A stretch of 64,000 nt of DNA from JACVRW01 sp963803245 (GCA_963803245.1 CAWDLI010000018.1:1-64000); one strand, 5' to 3'. Positions 1 through 9,188 are shown, numbered from the stretch's first letter. Made by a program: numbers and translations. Notes: a model not told the origin generated them from the letters alone.

Positions 1-1
1 C

Positions 2-325
2 GACCAGCTCAGCCTCACCTTCGCTGCTCTCGCCGATCCCACCCGCCGGTCGATACTGGCCCGCCTCGCCGAGGGCGACGCGACCGTGAACGAGCTCGCT
101 GAGCCGTTCCAGGTGAGCCTGCCGGCGATCTCGCGCCATCTCAAGGTGCTGGAGCGTGCGGGACTCATCGTTCGCAGGCGGGAGGCTCAGTGGCGGCCGG
201 CTCGTCTGCAGGCCGACCCGCTTGACGAGGCGATGGAGTGGGTGCAGACGCGCAAGCGGACGTGGGAGACCCGGATGGACCGACTCGAAACGCACCTGCG
301 CAGAAAGGGAGACCAGGATGAATGA
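2..325 (+). CDS. ArsR-family transcriptional regulator (5' end outside window)
   Basis: A winged-helix DNA-binding repressor whose start lies before the window. The frame is open from base 2. It contains the family's opening (FAALADPTRRSILARLAEG) and the recognition helix region (VSLPAISRHLKVLERAGL), so the HTH is nearly complete; the tail is a basic helix ending KGDQDE. No metal-binding cysteines are seen, which fits the SRPBCC-linked ArsR subgroup rather than metal sensors. Its stop overlaps the start of the next gene by 8 bases, so the two are co-translated. This pair is a common arrangement in which the regulator controls the AHSA1-type partner. The effector is unknown. Confidence 0.9.
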   Translation, partial: DQLSLTFAALADPTRRSILARLAEGDATVNELAEPFQVSLPAISRHLKVLERAGLIVRRREAQWRPARLQADPLDEAMEWVQTRKRTWETRMDRLETHLRRKGDQDE

Positions 326-782
326 CCCGACCCCCGAGGCAACCGCCGATCAGAACGTTCTGATCACGCGCATCTTCGACGCGCCGCGCGAGCGCGTGTT
401 CAAGGCCTGGACCGACCCCGACGAAGTGGCGGCGTGGTACGGACCCGAGCACCTCGACACGCCGCGTGAGCGGATCCACATCGACCTACGCATAGGCGGC
501 CGCTACGAGCTCACGATGGTCCAGCGCGGCAGCGAAGGCGAGTTCGCCATCGGCTACGAGATCGTTGAGCTGGTGGAGCCGGAGCTGATCGTCCTGCGCT
601 CGGATCCAATGCCGGAGATGGGCATGCTCGAGCCCACGGTCCTGCGCGTGGAGTTCCACGACCACGGCGCCAAGACGCGCATGACGCTAAGCGAAGGCCC
701 CTACCCGGCGGCGGGTCGCGGCCACGCCGAGGCCGGCTACAACGCCGCTTTCGACAAGCTCGCGACGCTCGTCGCCGGATAG
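318..782 (+). CDS. SRPBCC / AHSA1-type (activator of Hsp90 ATPase-like) protein
   Basis: A 154-residue single-domain protein of the START/Bet v1-like fold. The N-terminal hallmark is clear: ITRIFDAPRERVFKAWTDP followed by EVAAWYGP, and then IDLRIGGRYEL. Such proteins bind small hydrophobic ligands; no enzymatic activity can be assigned. The ATG at 318 lies inside the end of the ArsR gene after GGGAGACCAGG, which explains the 8-base overlap and argues for translational coupling. Length is normal for the family. A function in stress or ligand handling under the ArsR partner is inference. Confidence 0.9.
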   Translation: MNDPTPEATADQNVLITRIFDAPRERVFKAWTDPDEVAAWYGPEHLDTPRERIHIDLRIGGRYELTMVQRGSEGEFAIGYEIVELVEPELIVLRSDPMPEMGMLEPTVLRVEFHDHGAKTRMTLSEGPYPAAGRGHAEAGYNAAFDKLATLVAG

Positions 783-785
783 CGG

Positions 786-1118
786 CTACCGCTTCGGAGG
801 GAGCGTCGCGGCGAAGCCGAGCGCGCGCTCAACCCAGCCGGCGAGTGCTTCGTCACCGGCGAACCCGGGCGGTTCGACGATGACCATGCTCTTCATCGGC
901 CGGCCGGTGAAATCCATCGGGCGTGTGTTCGGCTCGTCCAGCGCAGCGTCCGCCAGCTCCGGCCCGAGACGCAACATCAGCTCGTCGCCCATCACACCAC
1001 AGACCATGTTGCCGTGCAGGAGCAACGCGAGGCCACCGAACATCTTCTGCTCCGAGATGCCGTCGGCATCCGCCAGGGCTTCCCTGAGGCGCGATGCGAG
1101 TTGCTCGTCGTAAGCCAT
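786..1118 (-). CDS. TfoX N-terminal domain protein
   Basis: A 110-residue protein matching the TfoX/Sxy N-terminal domain: the segment ISEQKMFGGLALLLHGNMVC is the family core, followed by RPMDFTGRPMKSMV. The start ATG at 1118 gives MAYDEQLASRL, the usual family opening. In gamma-proteobacteria TfoX drives competence, but stand-alone N-domain proteins are widespread in actinobacteria with no known role, so competence should not be assumed. It lies 68 bases beyond the end of the CBS gene on the same strand and may be the last gene of that operon. Confidence 0.88.
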   Translation of the reverse strand: MAYDEQLASRLREALADADGISEQKMFGGLALLLHGNMVCGVMGDELMLRLGPELADAALDEPNTRPMDFTGRPMKSMVIVEPPGFAGDEALAGWVERALGFAATLPPKR

Positions 1119-1186
1119 CCACGCCAGTGTGACGAGGCCCGGCCGGGCATGGCGGGCACGTCCTCTGCGCACCAACGAGCCCGTGC

Positions 1187-1649
1187 CTAGCTCGAGATGA
1201 ACCTTCGTGCGATCTGCTGGAAGAAGTCGGCCCTGGTAACCACGCCGACGAGCTGCTCTCCCTCGACGACCGGAACGATCAACACGCGGTGGTGCAGAAA
1301 GATCTCCACCAGCTGGAGGTCCGAGAAGTCCGTGCCGACCTCCACGTGCTCTGTGTTCATATGGGCACCCACGGCCTCGTTCCGGCACGTCGCTCGCCGC
1401 TCTACGGCGTCGTCGAGGGTCTTGGGCACAAATGCTGCATAGCCCAACTGACCCACGTAGCCGGGGAACAGCGCGGCCATGAACTCGCGCTCGCCGAAGA
1501 TGCCTCGCAGGCGACCACGCCGAGTCGGTCACCGGGAGAGCCGGAAGTCCGCTGTCGATCATCGAGCGAACCGCGTCCTCGACAGTGTCGCTCTCGAGGA
1601 GTCGCGGGGCTTCCCGGACGATCTCGCCAGCCAACTGACGCGAGTTCAT
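1187..1649 (-). pseudogene. Two-CBS-domain protein, broken by a frameshift near 1520-1530
   Basis: The start ATG (1649-1647) overlaps the stop of the transporter gene by one base. The first frame encodes a CBS domain (LLESDTVEDAVRSMIDSGLP, then ALPVTD). After about base 1528 the coding sense continues in another frame, as RGRLRGIFGEREFMAALFPG, and runs through a second CBS domain (VLIVPVVEGEQLVGVVTRAD) to a stop at 1187. Joined, the protein is about 154 residues, a normal size for a CBS pair that senses adenine nucleotides. One base appears missing. Coupling with the upstream permease suggests it regulates transport. Whether the break is real or a sequence error cannot be told here. Confidence 0.8.
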
Positions 1650-2905
1650 CACAGGTAGCGGATGGCGATGTAGGCGGTGGCGAGCGACATCGAGATCAGC
1701 GTGGCAGGGATTCCTGCCTTGAGGAACTCGACGAAGCCAATCGGGCGCCCGGCGCGTGCGGCCATCCCTGAGGCGGCGACGTTGGCGGCGGCGGCGATGA
1801 TGGTCGCGTTGCCCCCGAAGCAGGCTCCGAGCGCGAGCGCCCACCAGTAGGCGTCATCGCCACCGTTGCCTTCCTGGAGCTGTTCGACGACGGGGATCAT
1901 GGTCGTGGTGAAAGGGATGTTGTCGACCACGGCGGAGCCGAGCACCGATACCCAGGCGATCCCCAGGAGCTCGGCGGTTCGGTTGCCATCGGTGACCGAG
2001 GCGATCCCATCGGCTACCTCGCCGATGGCGCCGGTCTCCTCGAGCGCGCCGACCATCACGAACAGTCCGAGGAAGAAGAAGAGGGTGGGCCACTCGATGC
2101 CCGCCAACGCTCCGTCGATCGATTGACGCGTCGTGAGCAGCATCACGGACGCGCCGGCGAGCGCCACGGTCGCGGGCTCGAGGCCGAGTGCCTTGTGGAA
2201 GAAGAAGGCGACGATGGTGAGGACGAGCACGGGGACCGTCCTCTGCAACTCGTCGATGTCCTCGATCGAGCGGCGCGCGTCGAGCTCCATCACGCGGGCG
2301 CGCGCCTCCGGCTCGATTTGGAGCCGCGGTCGGTACGCGAGGTAAAGGACGCCGGTCACGACGAGAAAGCTGATCAGTGCGATCGGGGCCAGGTTCGAGA
2401 TGAACGCCATGAACGAGAGATCGGTGGCGCCGGCGATGATGATGTTGGGTGGGTCGCCGATCAGCGTGGCGGTGCCGCCGATGTTCGAGGCGATGATCTC
2501 GATGATCACGAGTGGCACCGGGTCGATGTCGAGGGCGTCTGCCAGCAGGAACGTGATCGGGACCATCAGGAGCACGGTCGTGAGGTTGTCGAGGAAGGCC
2601 GACAGGAGCGCCGTCGTCGCGGCAAGGGATGCGACGACCGCGAGCGGCCTCCCACGCGAGAGCTGGCCGGCCCGGATCGCCATCCACGTGTAGACGCCGG
2701 TCGTCTCGGTCAGCTTGACCATGACCATCATCCCGACGAGGAGCCCGATCGTGTTGAAGTCGATCGAGGCGATCGCGTGCTCCTGGTCGATCACCTGGGT
2801 GACCACCATGAGCCCGGCGCCCAGCAGCGCAATCTTCGTGCGATCGAAGCGCTCGCTCGCGATTGCAGCGAGCGCGCCGACGAAGACCAGGACCGCCCAG
2901 GCCAT
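1649..2905 (-). CDS. ArsB/NhaD-type ion transporter (SLC13-like permease)
   Basis: A 418-residue polytopic inner-membrane protein of the ion transporter superfamily. Family landmarks are present twice, as expected for the inverted-repeat fold: the first half has AFLDNLTTVLLMVPITFLLA and then NIGGTATLIGDPPNIIIAG; the second half has SAVVDNIPFTTTMIPVV and GGNATIIAAAANVAASGMA. The substrate could be an anion such as arsenite, or Na+/H+; the sequence does not decide. It overlaps the gene before it and the CBS gene after it by single bases, so it sits in a tightly coupled operon that probably includes a nucleotide-sensing CBS subunit. nhaA lies nearby on the other strand. Confidence 0.88.
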   Translation of the reverse strand: MAWAVLVFVGALAAIASERFDRTKIALLGAGLMVVTQVIDQEHAIASIDFNTIGLLVGMMVMVKLTETTGVYTWMAIRAGQLSRGRPLAVVASLAATTALLSAFLDNLTTVLLMVPITFLLADALDIDPVPLVIIEIIASNIGGTATLIGDPPNIIIAGATDLSFMAFISNLAPIALISFLVVTGVLYLAYRPRLQIEPEARARVMELDARRSIEDIDELQRTVPVLVLTIVAFFFHKALGLEPATVALAGASVMLLTTRQSIDGALAGIEWPTLFFFLGLFVMVGALEETGAIGEVADGIASVTDGNRTAELLGIAWVSVLGSAVVDNIPFTTTMIPVVEQLQEGNGGDDAYWWALALGACFGGNATIIAAAANVAASGMAARAGRPIGFVEFLKAGIPATLISMSLATAYIAIRYL

Positions 2906-3222
2906 CAGCGCTCCTCGCGCCAGGCCTCGCGCGGCACCGCGAGCGATGGACGCATGCCGAGCAGCCGCAGGTCACCGAGCAGCGACGCACAGACCTCGTC
3001 GCGGACGATCGACGTCGGATCGGCGCCGTCGTCAAGCTCGAGCTCGAGCAGCCAATCGAACTCTCCCTCCCAGCGTGCCGCCGGCGCCGCCGAGGCGGGA
3101 AACGACGACCGTCCGCACTCCGGCGATCCCGATCAGGTCGGAGGCCTGCTCCTGCAGCCATGCCCTCGCCTCCTCGGCTTTGAGGTGGTGCGGACGCCGG
3201 ACGGTGAGCATCATGCGAGCCA
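2905..3222 (-). pseudogene. Small conserved-looking protein, frame broken near 3085
   Basis: I do not recognise a family. The first frame gives RRPHHLKAEEARAWLQEQAS and GIAGVRTVVVSRLGG. Downstream of about 3085 the plausible coding frame changes, continuing as WEGEFDWLLELELDDGADP, then VRDEVCASLLGDLRLLGMRP, and ends at a stop that overlaps the transporter start by one base. Joined, the product is about 106 residues and soluble. Start codons are possible at 3214, 3222 or 3259. The ATG-in-stop overlap supports it as the gene preceding the transporter in one operon. It is the second of several frame breaks in this stretch. Confidence 0.6.
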
Positions 3223-3313
3223 CCTCGAGATCGTGTGAGGTCCAGCCCGCCCCGTCCATGGGGGGTCGCCCCCACCGGCCGTGGAGATCGATACGTACGC
3301 CGAGCGGCCTGCG

Positions 3314-3973
3314 CTAGGGCTCTACGAGGCCGCGCCGGATGGCGTAGCGCGTGAGCTCCACCCTGTCGCGCATCCCGAGCTTGGAGAGGATGTTCTCGCG
3401 ATGGCGATCGACGGTCCGCCGGCTGATGCCGAGCTCGGCCGCGATGCCATCGCTGGTCCAAGCCTCGGCGATCAGCTTGACGACCTGGAGCTCGCGCGGG
3501 GTGAGGGGGTCGGGCGAGTAGTCGTCACCGGCTCGCATGCGCGCCAGGTAGTCGGCGACCAGGGCGCTGACCGCCGCCGGATACAGGAAGGGCTCGCCAC
3601 GCATCGTGGCGCGGCAGGCCTGCACCAGGTCTCGGTCCGCTGCCGTCTTCAGCACGTAGCCGGATGCCCCGGCCTTCAGGGCCTCGAACAGGTACTGCTC
3701 GTTGTCGTACATCGACAGCATCAGCAACCTGAGCTCGGGGCGGCGGCGGGCGAGCTCCGCTGCCGCCTGCAGCCCGGTCATCCGCGGCATCGCAACGTCC
3801 AGCACTGCGAGGTCCATCGCTTGCGTGGCCGCCAGCTCGAGCGCCTCGACGCCGTCACCCGCCTCGGCCACGACCTCGAGGTCCGGTTCCGCGTCGAGCA
3901 CCATCCGCAGGCCGCGCCGCACGACGGCGTGGTCATCCGCCAGCAGCACGCGCGTTGGGCGCATCCCGGTCAC
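3314..3973 (-). CDS. NarL/LuxR-family response regulator
   Basis: A 219-residue two-domain regulator. The receiver domain starts RVLLADDHAVVRRGLRMVLD, with the phospho-acceptor aspartate in LAVLDVAMPRMTG and the conserved lysine in SGYVLKTAADRD. The C-terminal LuxR-type HTH begins DPLTPRELQVVKLIAEAWTS and ends with RELTRYAIRRGLVEP-like sequence. The GTG at 3973 overlaps the kinase stop (GTGA) and gives the same length as the paralogue at 9968; an ATG at 3964 is the alternative. It is the cognate partner of the kinase immediately upstream. It is not fused to the kinase: the long open frame through both genes results from the kinase frameshift. Confidence 0.9.
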   Translation of the reverse strand: MTGMRPTRVLLADDHAVVRRGLRMVLDAEPDLEVVAEAGDGVEALELAATQAMDLAVLDVAMPRMTGLQAAAELARRRPELRLLMLSMYDNEQYLFEALKAGASGYVLKTAADRDLVQACRATMRGEPFLYPAAVSALVADYLARMRAGDDYSPDPLTPRELQVVKLIAEAWTSDGIAAELGISRRTVDRHRENILSKLGMRDRVELTRYAIRRGLVEP

Positions 3974-4918
3974 GCGGAGTCCCGTCGCACGTCGAGGCGC
4001 ACCTCGGTGCCGATCCCGGGGACAGACTTGACCGAGAGCGCCGCTCCGATCATCAGGGCCCGCTCGCGCATGCCGCGGATGCCGTCCCCGCCAACCCCAT
4101 CCGTGGCGTCGAAGCCACGGCCGTCGTCCCGGACGACGAGCTCGACGCCACCGCCCCGCGGCCGGAGGCTCAGCTCGAGCTGCCGCGCGCCGGCGTGTCG
4201 GGTCGCGTTCGTCGAGCGCCTCCTGCGCCACTCTGTAAAGGACCAGCTCCTCGTCCGGCGAGAGCACCGGGAGCTGAGCTGCAATCTCGCGTTCGACCTC
4301 CATCCTCGCGTCGCGGCTCACCCTCCTGGCGAGCGCGCGCAGAGCCGTCGCGAGGCCCAGGTCGTCGAGCACCTCGGGCCGCACTCGCTGAGCTATCCGC
4401 CTCACCTCCTCAGCACTGGCCCTGATCTCCTCCCTCGCCCGCTCGATGGATGCCGGGTCGCCCTCTCGCACGGCGGAATCGAGGTCGAGCATCGCGACGG
4501 TCAGCATCTGGCCCACCTCGTCGTGGAGCTCGCGCGCGATGCGGCGACGCTCGAGCGCCTCGGCCGCGAGCGCCCTGCGGGCACTCTCCCGGCGCTCCGC
4601 CTCGAGACGGGCGAGCATCTCGTTGAACGCGAGGGTCAGCTCCGCGATCTCAGCCGGCGCGTCCTCCGCCGGGAGGCGCGTGCCCGGGCTGAGCGGATCC
4701 ACCTTCCTCATGAACTGGGTCAGCCGCAGGAGCGGCCGGAGCACGCGGCGCAGCAAGACGAGGTTGACCGCCAGCACGGCACCCAGACCGGCGACGAGCA
4801 CGACGGCTTCCGTGAGAACGACGGGAAAGCTCACGGTCGCCGGAGTGGCCACCAGCAGCCCCAACGCGGCGATCACGACCATCGCGTTGACTGCAAAGAC
4901 TCGCCAGAGAAGTGTCAC
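3970..4918 (-). pseudogene. NarL-type sensor histidine kinase with a frameshift near 4213
   Basis: The N-terminus has two membrane segments (about residues 8-30 and 36-57), then a HAMP-like linker and the HisKA_3 dimerisation helix with phospho-acceptor histidine in IARELHDEVGQMLTVAM. The ATPase domain begins with ELVLYRVAQEAL, but the next residues shift frame: one extra G near 4213 moves coding to another frame that reads TNATRHAGARQLEL, DDGRGFDATDGVGGDGIRGM and ends at 3970. Restored length is about 315 residues. There is no extracytoplasmic sensor domain, so the stimulus is probably membrane-related. It is paralogous to the intact kinase at 13231-14226. The ATPase N and G boxes are lost unless the shift is an error. 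Confidence 0.85.
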
Positions 4919-4956
4919 CGAGGCAAGCGTAGGCTCAGGCGACCGCTCGACGCCCG

Positions 4957-6318
4957 ATGAATGATCCCTCCGACAAGCCCGGGTTGAAAGCGCCCAGAGA
5001 GTTCGCCCGGCCGTGGCTGCGCTCGGAGCGGGCCGTCCCGCGGCTTGTCATGCGCCCGCTAGAGCGGTTTCTGCAGCTCGAGTCGGGAAGCGCGGTCCTG
5101 CTCATGGGTGCGGCCGTGGCGGCCCTTGTGTGGGTCAACGTCGCCGCCGGCAGCTACGAGGACCTCTGGGGCACGGAGCTCCGGCTCGACCTGGGCCCCC
5201 TCGAGCTCGAGGAGGACCTGAGGCACGTCGTAAACGATCTCCTGATGGCCATCTTCTTCTACGTCGTCGCCCTGGAGGTGAAGCGCGAGATCCTGTTCGG
5301 GTCGCTACGCGACCCGCGCTCCGCCGCGGTGCCGGTCGCCGCCGCATTCGGGACGATGATCGGCGCCGCGCTTACCTATGTGGCAATCAACGTCGGTGAC
5401 GGGGAACTGCGTGGATGGGCGATCCCGATCGCCACCGATATCGCGTTCGCGCTCGGTGTACTGGGTCTCGCCGGCCGGCGCGCTCCGCCCGAGCTGCGCG
5501 CCTTCCTGCTCACACTTGCGATCGTCGACGACCTCGGCACGATCGCCGTGATCGCGATCTTCTATTCATCCGGCCTGCAGGCCGCCTGGCTCGCCGCCGG
5601 CGTGGGAGCTCTGCTGTGCATCGTGATGCTCCAGCGGGTCCGGGTTCGCCTGCTCGTGCCCTATGCCTGCCTCGCCGCCGTGATCTGGGTCGCCGCCTTC
5701 AAGGGCGGGATTCATCCGACCATCGCCGGGGTCGCGCTCGGCTTCATCACCCCGGGAATTGCCTTCTATCCGCGCCGGCGAACCAGCGAGGAAATCGCGA
5801 GGCAGATCAACGAGATCGCGGATTCGCCGGATAGGGAAGTGAGCGACACCACCATGCTGCACACCGCGCAACTCGCTCGCGAGACGGTCTCCCCTCTCAC
5901 CAGGATGGAAGAGCAGCTCCATCCCTGGAGCGCCTACCTGATCCTTCCGCTGTTCGCGTTGGCCAACGCCGGTGTACCGATCTCGGCGAGCGGCATCGAG
6001 GAAGCGCTCACGGGCCCGGTCGGAGTGGGCATCGTGGTCGGCCTGGTCGTGGGAGCGCCGCTAGGCGGATTTCTGCTCGCCTGGCTGAGCGTGCGCGCCG
6101 GGGGTGGGCGTGTGCCGGACGGACTCGACTGGCCGGCTATCGGCGCGGTGGCGCCCCTGAAAGGCATCGGCTTCACGGTCGCGATCTTCATCTCGCTGCT
6201 CGCCTTCGACGACCCGGCCCTGCAAGAGCAGGCGAAGCTCGCCATCCTCGTCGCGTCGGCCATCGCCGGTCTGATCGGTCTGAGCTGCCTCTATGCAAGG
6301 CACCGGCTGCTCAACTGA
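4957..6318 (+). CDS. nhaA: Na+/H+ antiporter NhaA
   Basis: A 453-residue inner-membrane antiporter exchanging cytoplasmic Na+ (or Li+) for protons in pH and salt homeostasis. The ion-binding site is intact: IPIATDIAFALGVLGL supplies one aspartate and LTLAIVDDLGTIAVIA the paired aspartates. The family's N-terminal FLQLESGSAVLLMGAAVAAL and the late PLKGIGFTVAIFISLLAF are also present. It is longer than the E. coli protein because of a hydrophilic N-terminal extension of about 35 residues and a longer central loop. It is transcribed divergently from the kinase at 4918, leaving only 38 bases for both promoters, so shared control is plausible. Confidence 0.95.
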   Translation: MNDPSDKPGLKAPREFARPWLRSERAVPRLVMRPLERFLQLESGSAVLLMGAAVAALVWVNVAAGSYEDLWGTELRLDLGPLELEEDLRHVVNDLLMAIFFYVVALEVKREILFGSLRDPRSAAVPVAAAFGTMIGAALTYVAINVGDGELRGWAIPIATDIAFALGVLGLAGRRAPPELRAFLLTLAIVDDLGTIAVIAIFYSSGLQAAWLAAGVGALLCIVMLQRVRVRLLVPYACLAAVIWVAAFKGGIHPTIAGVALGFITPGIAFYPRRRTSEEIARQINEIADSPDREVSDTTMLHTAQLARETVSPLTRMEEQLHPWSAYLILPLFALANAGVPISASGIEEALTGPVGVGIVVGLVVGAPLGGFLLAWLSVRAGGGRVPDGLDWPAIGAVAPLKGIGFTVAIFISLLAFDDPALQEQAKLAILVASAIAGLIGLSCLYARHRLLN

Positions 6319-6338
6319 GCGGGCAGATGCCGGCCCGG

Positions 6339-7075
6339 CTAGACGCGCTCGGTGTCCCGGCGGTAGGCAGCCCGCGCGATCAGCGCCAAAACGATGGTCC
6401 AGACAGCGATCACGGCCCAGCCCGAGGCTGTCCATCCGTGCCCGCCGAGCGCGACGTGACTTGCCTGGACGAGCCAATACGAGGGCAGGAACTGCGCGAT
6501 GTCGTGCAGAAAGCTCCCGGCGCCGAGCGGGAACCACGTGCCGCTCACGAGCGCCAGGAGCGAGACAACGCCGCCGGTGGCCGGGCCGATCACGTCCGCA
6601 GTCAGAAAATGTCCGAGCAGGGTGCCGAGGGCCGCAAAGGGCAGCAACCCGACCAGGATCAGGCCGGTCATCTGGAGCCACTGCAAGGGGGCCAGGCTGA
6701 CGCCGAGAGAGACGCCGCACAGATAGAGCACCATGACGGTCAGGAAGGCCATGGCGTAGCGGTCAGGATCTTCGCCCGGAAGTATGCGCCCGCTGACATC
6801 GGGGTGATGCGCAATTGGCGCGTCCAGCCGTCGGTGCGCTCCGTGGCGATTCGCGCACCGCTCGAGATGAGCGCCGTCATCGCCCCGAAGGACACGAGCC
6901 CGACCATGTAGTACAGCGGCAGGGATATTCCGCTGCCGCCGAAGTCGTGCTCGTTGCGGTTGGGCGTCGCGATCGCCAAGTACAGGATGAGCGGAAAGCC
7001 GAGCGAGAACACCAGTAGACGAACATTGCGAAGTGTGCGCAGGAGCTCGAAGCGGGTGTAGCCGAGAGCGTTCAC
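6339..7075 (-). pseudogene. ABC-2 type exporter permease, frameshifted near 6755
   Basis: The start at 7075 overlaps the ATPase gene by four bases. The first frame covers the N-terminal membrane segment and FGAMTALISSGARIATERTD, then RITPMSAGAYFRAKILTA, typical of ABC-2 permeases. At about 6755 coding resumes one base out of frame as AMAFLTVMVLYLCGVSLGVS and continues through four further membrane helices (including GTWFPLGAGSFLHDIAQFLP) to the stop at 6339. The joined protein is about 245 residues, the usual size. One base seems to be missing. Together with the ATPase it would form a drug or lipid exporter. Confidence 0.85.
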
Positions 7076-8017
7076 AGCACGTCGAGCGCGTCGGCGGGCT
7101 CAGCCCGAGGCTTGGTCAGCTCGAGGAAGGCCTCCTCCAGCCCGGCGCTGGCGATCTCGACATCGCGTGCCTCGGGGTGAGCGTCGAGTAGCGCCCGAAT
7201 CGCGGCGTCTGAGTCGCAGCAGCTCAAGACGACTGCCTCGCCGCGGCGGTCGACCCGGACGACTCCGGGCAGGGCGGCCAAAGGCTCCAGCTCGCACGCG
7301 CCGAGCGTCGCACGGATATTGCGGCGGCCTACCCGAGCGCGAATTTCGGACGCCGGGCCATCAGCCACCACCCGACCGTGCGCGCAACAGCACCACCCTG
7401 TCGGCGTAGGCATCGGCCTCCTCCAGGTAGTGGGTCGCAAAGATCACGGTTCTGCCGCGGGCAGCGAACGCGCGCATCGACTCCCAGAAACCACGACGAC
7501 TCTCGACGTCGAGTCCTACCGTCGGCTCGTCGAGCACCAGCACGTCAGGATCCGAGGCAAGCGCGAGGGCAAAACGCGTGCGCTGTGCCTGGCCGCCCGA
7601 GAGCTTCTGGGTGCGACGGCCGGCGATCTCTCGGATGCCCGCGAGCTCGAGCGCCTCGTCGACGTCCAGGGGGTCGGGGTAGAGAGAAGCGACCATTGCG
7701 ACAAGCTCTCGAGCCGACACGTCGCGGATGAGCGCACCGGCCTGGAGCATCGCCCCCACCAGGCCGGCTTCCACCGCCTCACGCGGTGGCCTGCCGATCA
7801 GGTAGACGCGCCCCCGGTCCGGTCTCGTGAGCCCGAGCAGCAGGTCGAGGGACGTCGACTTGCCTGCGCCGTTGGGGCCGAGAAGGGCGACGGTCTCCCC
7901 GGCAGCGGCCGACACGTCTATCTCGCGTACGGCGTGCACCGCGGTCCTCGGTGTGCGAAACGTCTTGGCCACACCCTGGAGCTCGACGGCTGCGGGCGGC
8001 TCCTGGCAAGAGCCCAT
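7072..8017 (-). pseudogene. ABC exporter ATP-binding protein, frameshifted near 7378
   Basis: From ATG 8017 the frame encodes a full nucleotide-binding domain: Walker A LLGPNGAGKSTSLDLLLG, signature KLSGGQAQRTRFALAL, Walker B DVLVLDEPTVGLD and the switch histidine in VIFATHYLEEAD. Just after DRVVLLR the frame breaks; the C-terminal extension continues in another frame (HGRVVADGPASEIRARVG through GLEEAFLELTK) to 7072. This extension is typical of DrrA-like ATPases. The core catalytic domain lies entirely before the break. The gene overlaps its permease by four bases. Confidence 0.88.
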
Positions 8018-8136
8018 TTGAAATGTGTACCGCGGTGGCGGCGCACGCCAACCCCAGCGTGGCGACTCGTGTCGCCTAGGTGACAGGCCGCGGGAACGGG
8101 CGACGCAAGCGCCTGCCTCCCGGTTTGGGGACTCTG

Positions 8137-8280
8137 ATGTCTCCCTTTCCACGATTGGCGACTGCTGTGGCTCGGGCGGTGCCCGGCATGCGGCACTAGC
8201 GTGCTGGCGGAGGATGAGTTCGTGCGCATCGAGGGCTCTGTCCTCCACCGCGAATGCGCGATTTACGTCAGAGCGCTGAC
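8137..8280 (+). pseudogene. Small zinc-ribbon-like reading frame without a usable start
   Basis: In the frame through 8180-8280 a convincing metal-binding module is seen: RCPACGTSVLAEDEFVRIEG followed by SVLHRECAIY, i.e. CxxC and HxxC pairs spaced as in LIM or zinc-ribbon proteins. No ATG, GTG or TTG precedes the first cysteine pair in this frame after the TGA near 8136. An ATG in a neighbouring frame (8138 region) would join it after a one-base shift. It runs past 8280 into the next gene, so its end is also uncertain. The rest of 8018-8348 shows no other gene. Confidence 0.4.
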
Positions 8281-8348
8281 AGGCCGTCGCAACAAGCCAA
8301 ACGCCCGCGGTATCCGTGGGACGAGTCCAATCCCACCCAGGAGGATCG

Positions 8349-9161
8349 ATGCGACGGATCTTGACCGCGGCCATCGCCGCAACAGCACTGCTCTCGCTGA
8401 CCGGCGTGGCGCTGGCCGCCAACCTGTACACCGTCGACGGGAGCTCTAACCCGAAGGGCAAGGGCTCGAAGAAGAAGCCTCGGCCAATCGCGTTGAAGTT
8501 CGACTTCCAGGTCGAGAGCGACAACCCGGCGGTGCGAGGCACGCCGATCGAGACTTTCGCCATCGGCTCGGAGGGGCTCGTCACGTATCCGGAGCGCTTC
8601 CCCACCTGCACGTTCTCGCAGGCCAACCGGGACGGCAGCCCTGCTCGCGCGTGCCGGAAGGCCAGGGTCGGCGGTGGGCTCGTGCAGAATCTCGTTGGGC
8701 CGGGTTCCTCGCCGAGTGTGAAGATCTTCTGCAACCTCAAGATGGCCCTCTACAACATCCGAGGCGTCGGCAGGCACGGCGGCATGGCGATTCGGTTGGA
8801 TGGCGATCCGAAGGAGCCTGCGCTTCAGACTCCGAACGACCGCACCATCAACTGCCCGACCGCCGTCCACGGTGCGATCAAGGCGCGGTTCGTACCGCGG
8901 CGTATCGCGGGCGTGGCCGCTGACGAGCTGCGTTTCTCGGTGCCCCCGGAGCTGCTGCACCCGTCTGGGCTCGACACCACGGTGCGCAACACGATCTCGA
9001 AGATCGCCAAGAAGGTGCGCAAGAAGCGGATCCGCGGCAAGCAGCGCAAGGTCGGCTACTACAGCTCGGTCGGTTGCAAGGGCCGCAAGCGAACGGTCCG
9101 CGCAACGTTCACGGATGAACTCGGCCGCAAGTTCACGGCCACGAAGGCGAGGCGCTGCTAG
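8349..9161 (+). CDS. Secreted basic protein of unknown function
   Basis: A 270-residue protein with a strong AGGAGG Shine-Dalgarno five bases before the ATG and a clear Sec signal peptide (RRILTAAIAATALLSLTGVA, cleavage near ALAA). The mature protein begins with a Lys/Gly-rich linker, has six or more cysteines that could form disulfides (TCTF, RACRK, IFCNL, INCPT, VGCKG, RRC at the C-terminus), and a lysine-rich stretch around residues 215-235 before the last disulfide region. I do not recognise a catalytic motif. A terminator follows, so it is probably monocistronic. Calling it a cell-surface or matrix protein is inference from export and cysteine content. Confidence 0.8.
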   Translation: MRRILTAAIAATALLSLTGVALAANLYTVDGSSNPKGKGSKKKPRPIALKFDFQVESDNPAVRGTPIETFAIGSEGLVTYPERFPTCTFSQANRDGSPARACRKARVGGGLVQNLVGPGSSPSVKIFCNLKMALYNIRGVGRHGGMAIRLDGDPKEPALQTPNDRTINCPTAVHGAIKARFVPRRIAGVAADELRFSVPPELLHPSGLDTTVRNTISKIAKKVRKKRIRGKQRKVGYYSSVGCKGRKRTVRATFTDELGRKFTATKARRC

Positions 9162-9188
9162 CCGCGCAGGGCGCGGTCGACGGGTGAG

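Noticed and set aside
1854..3461. Long Arg/His-rich frames antisense or alternate to the transporter (also 2123-3238, 30198-32123, 40822-42663)
   Set aside because: High-GC shadow frames with extreme Arg/Pro/His content and no family resemblance; the overlapping genes show clear conserved motifs.
3314..4918. A 534-residue hybrid kinase-response regulator in a single reading frame
   Set aside because: The kinase ATPase domain is in a different frame after ~4213; the open frame across both genes is produced by an extra base, and the regulator has its own GTG start overlapping the true kinase stop.
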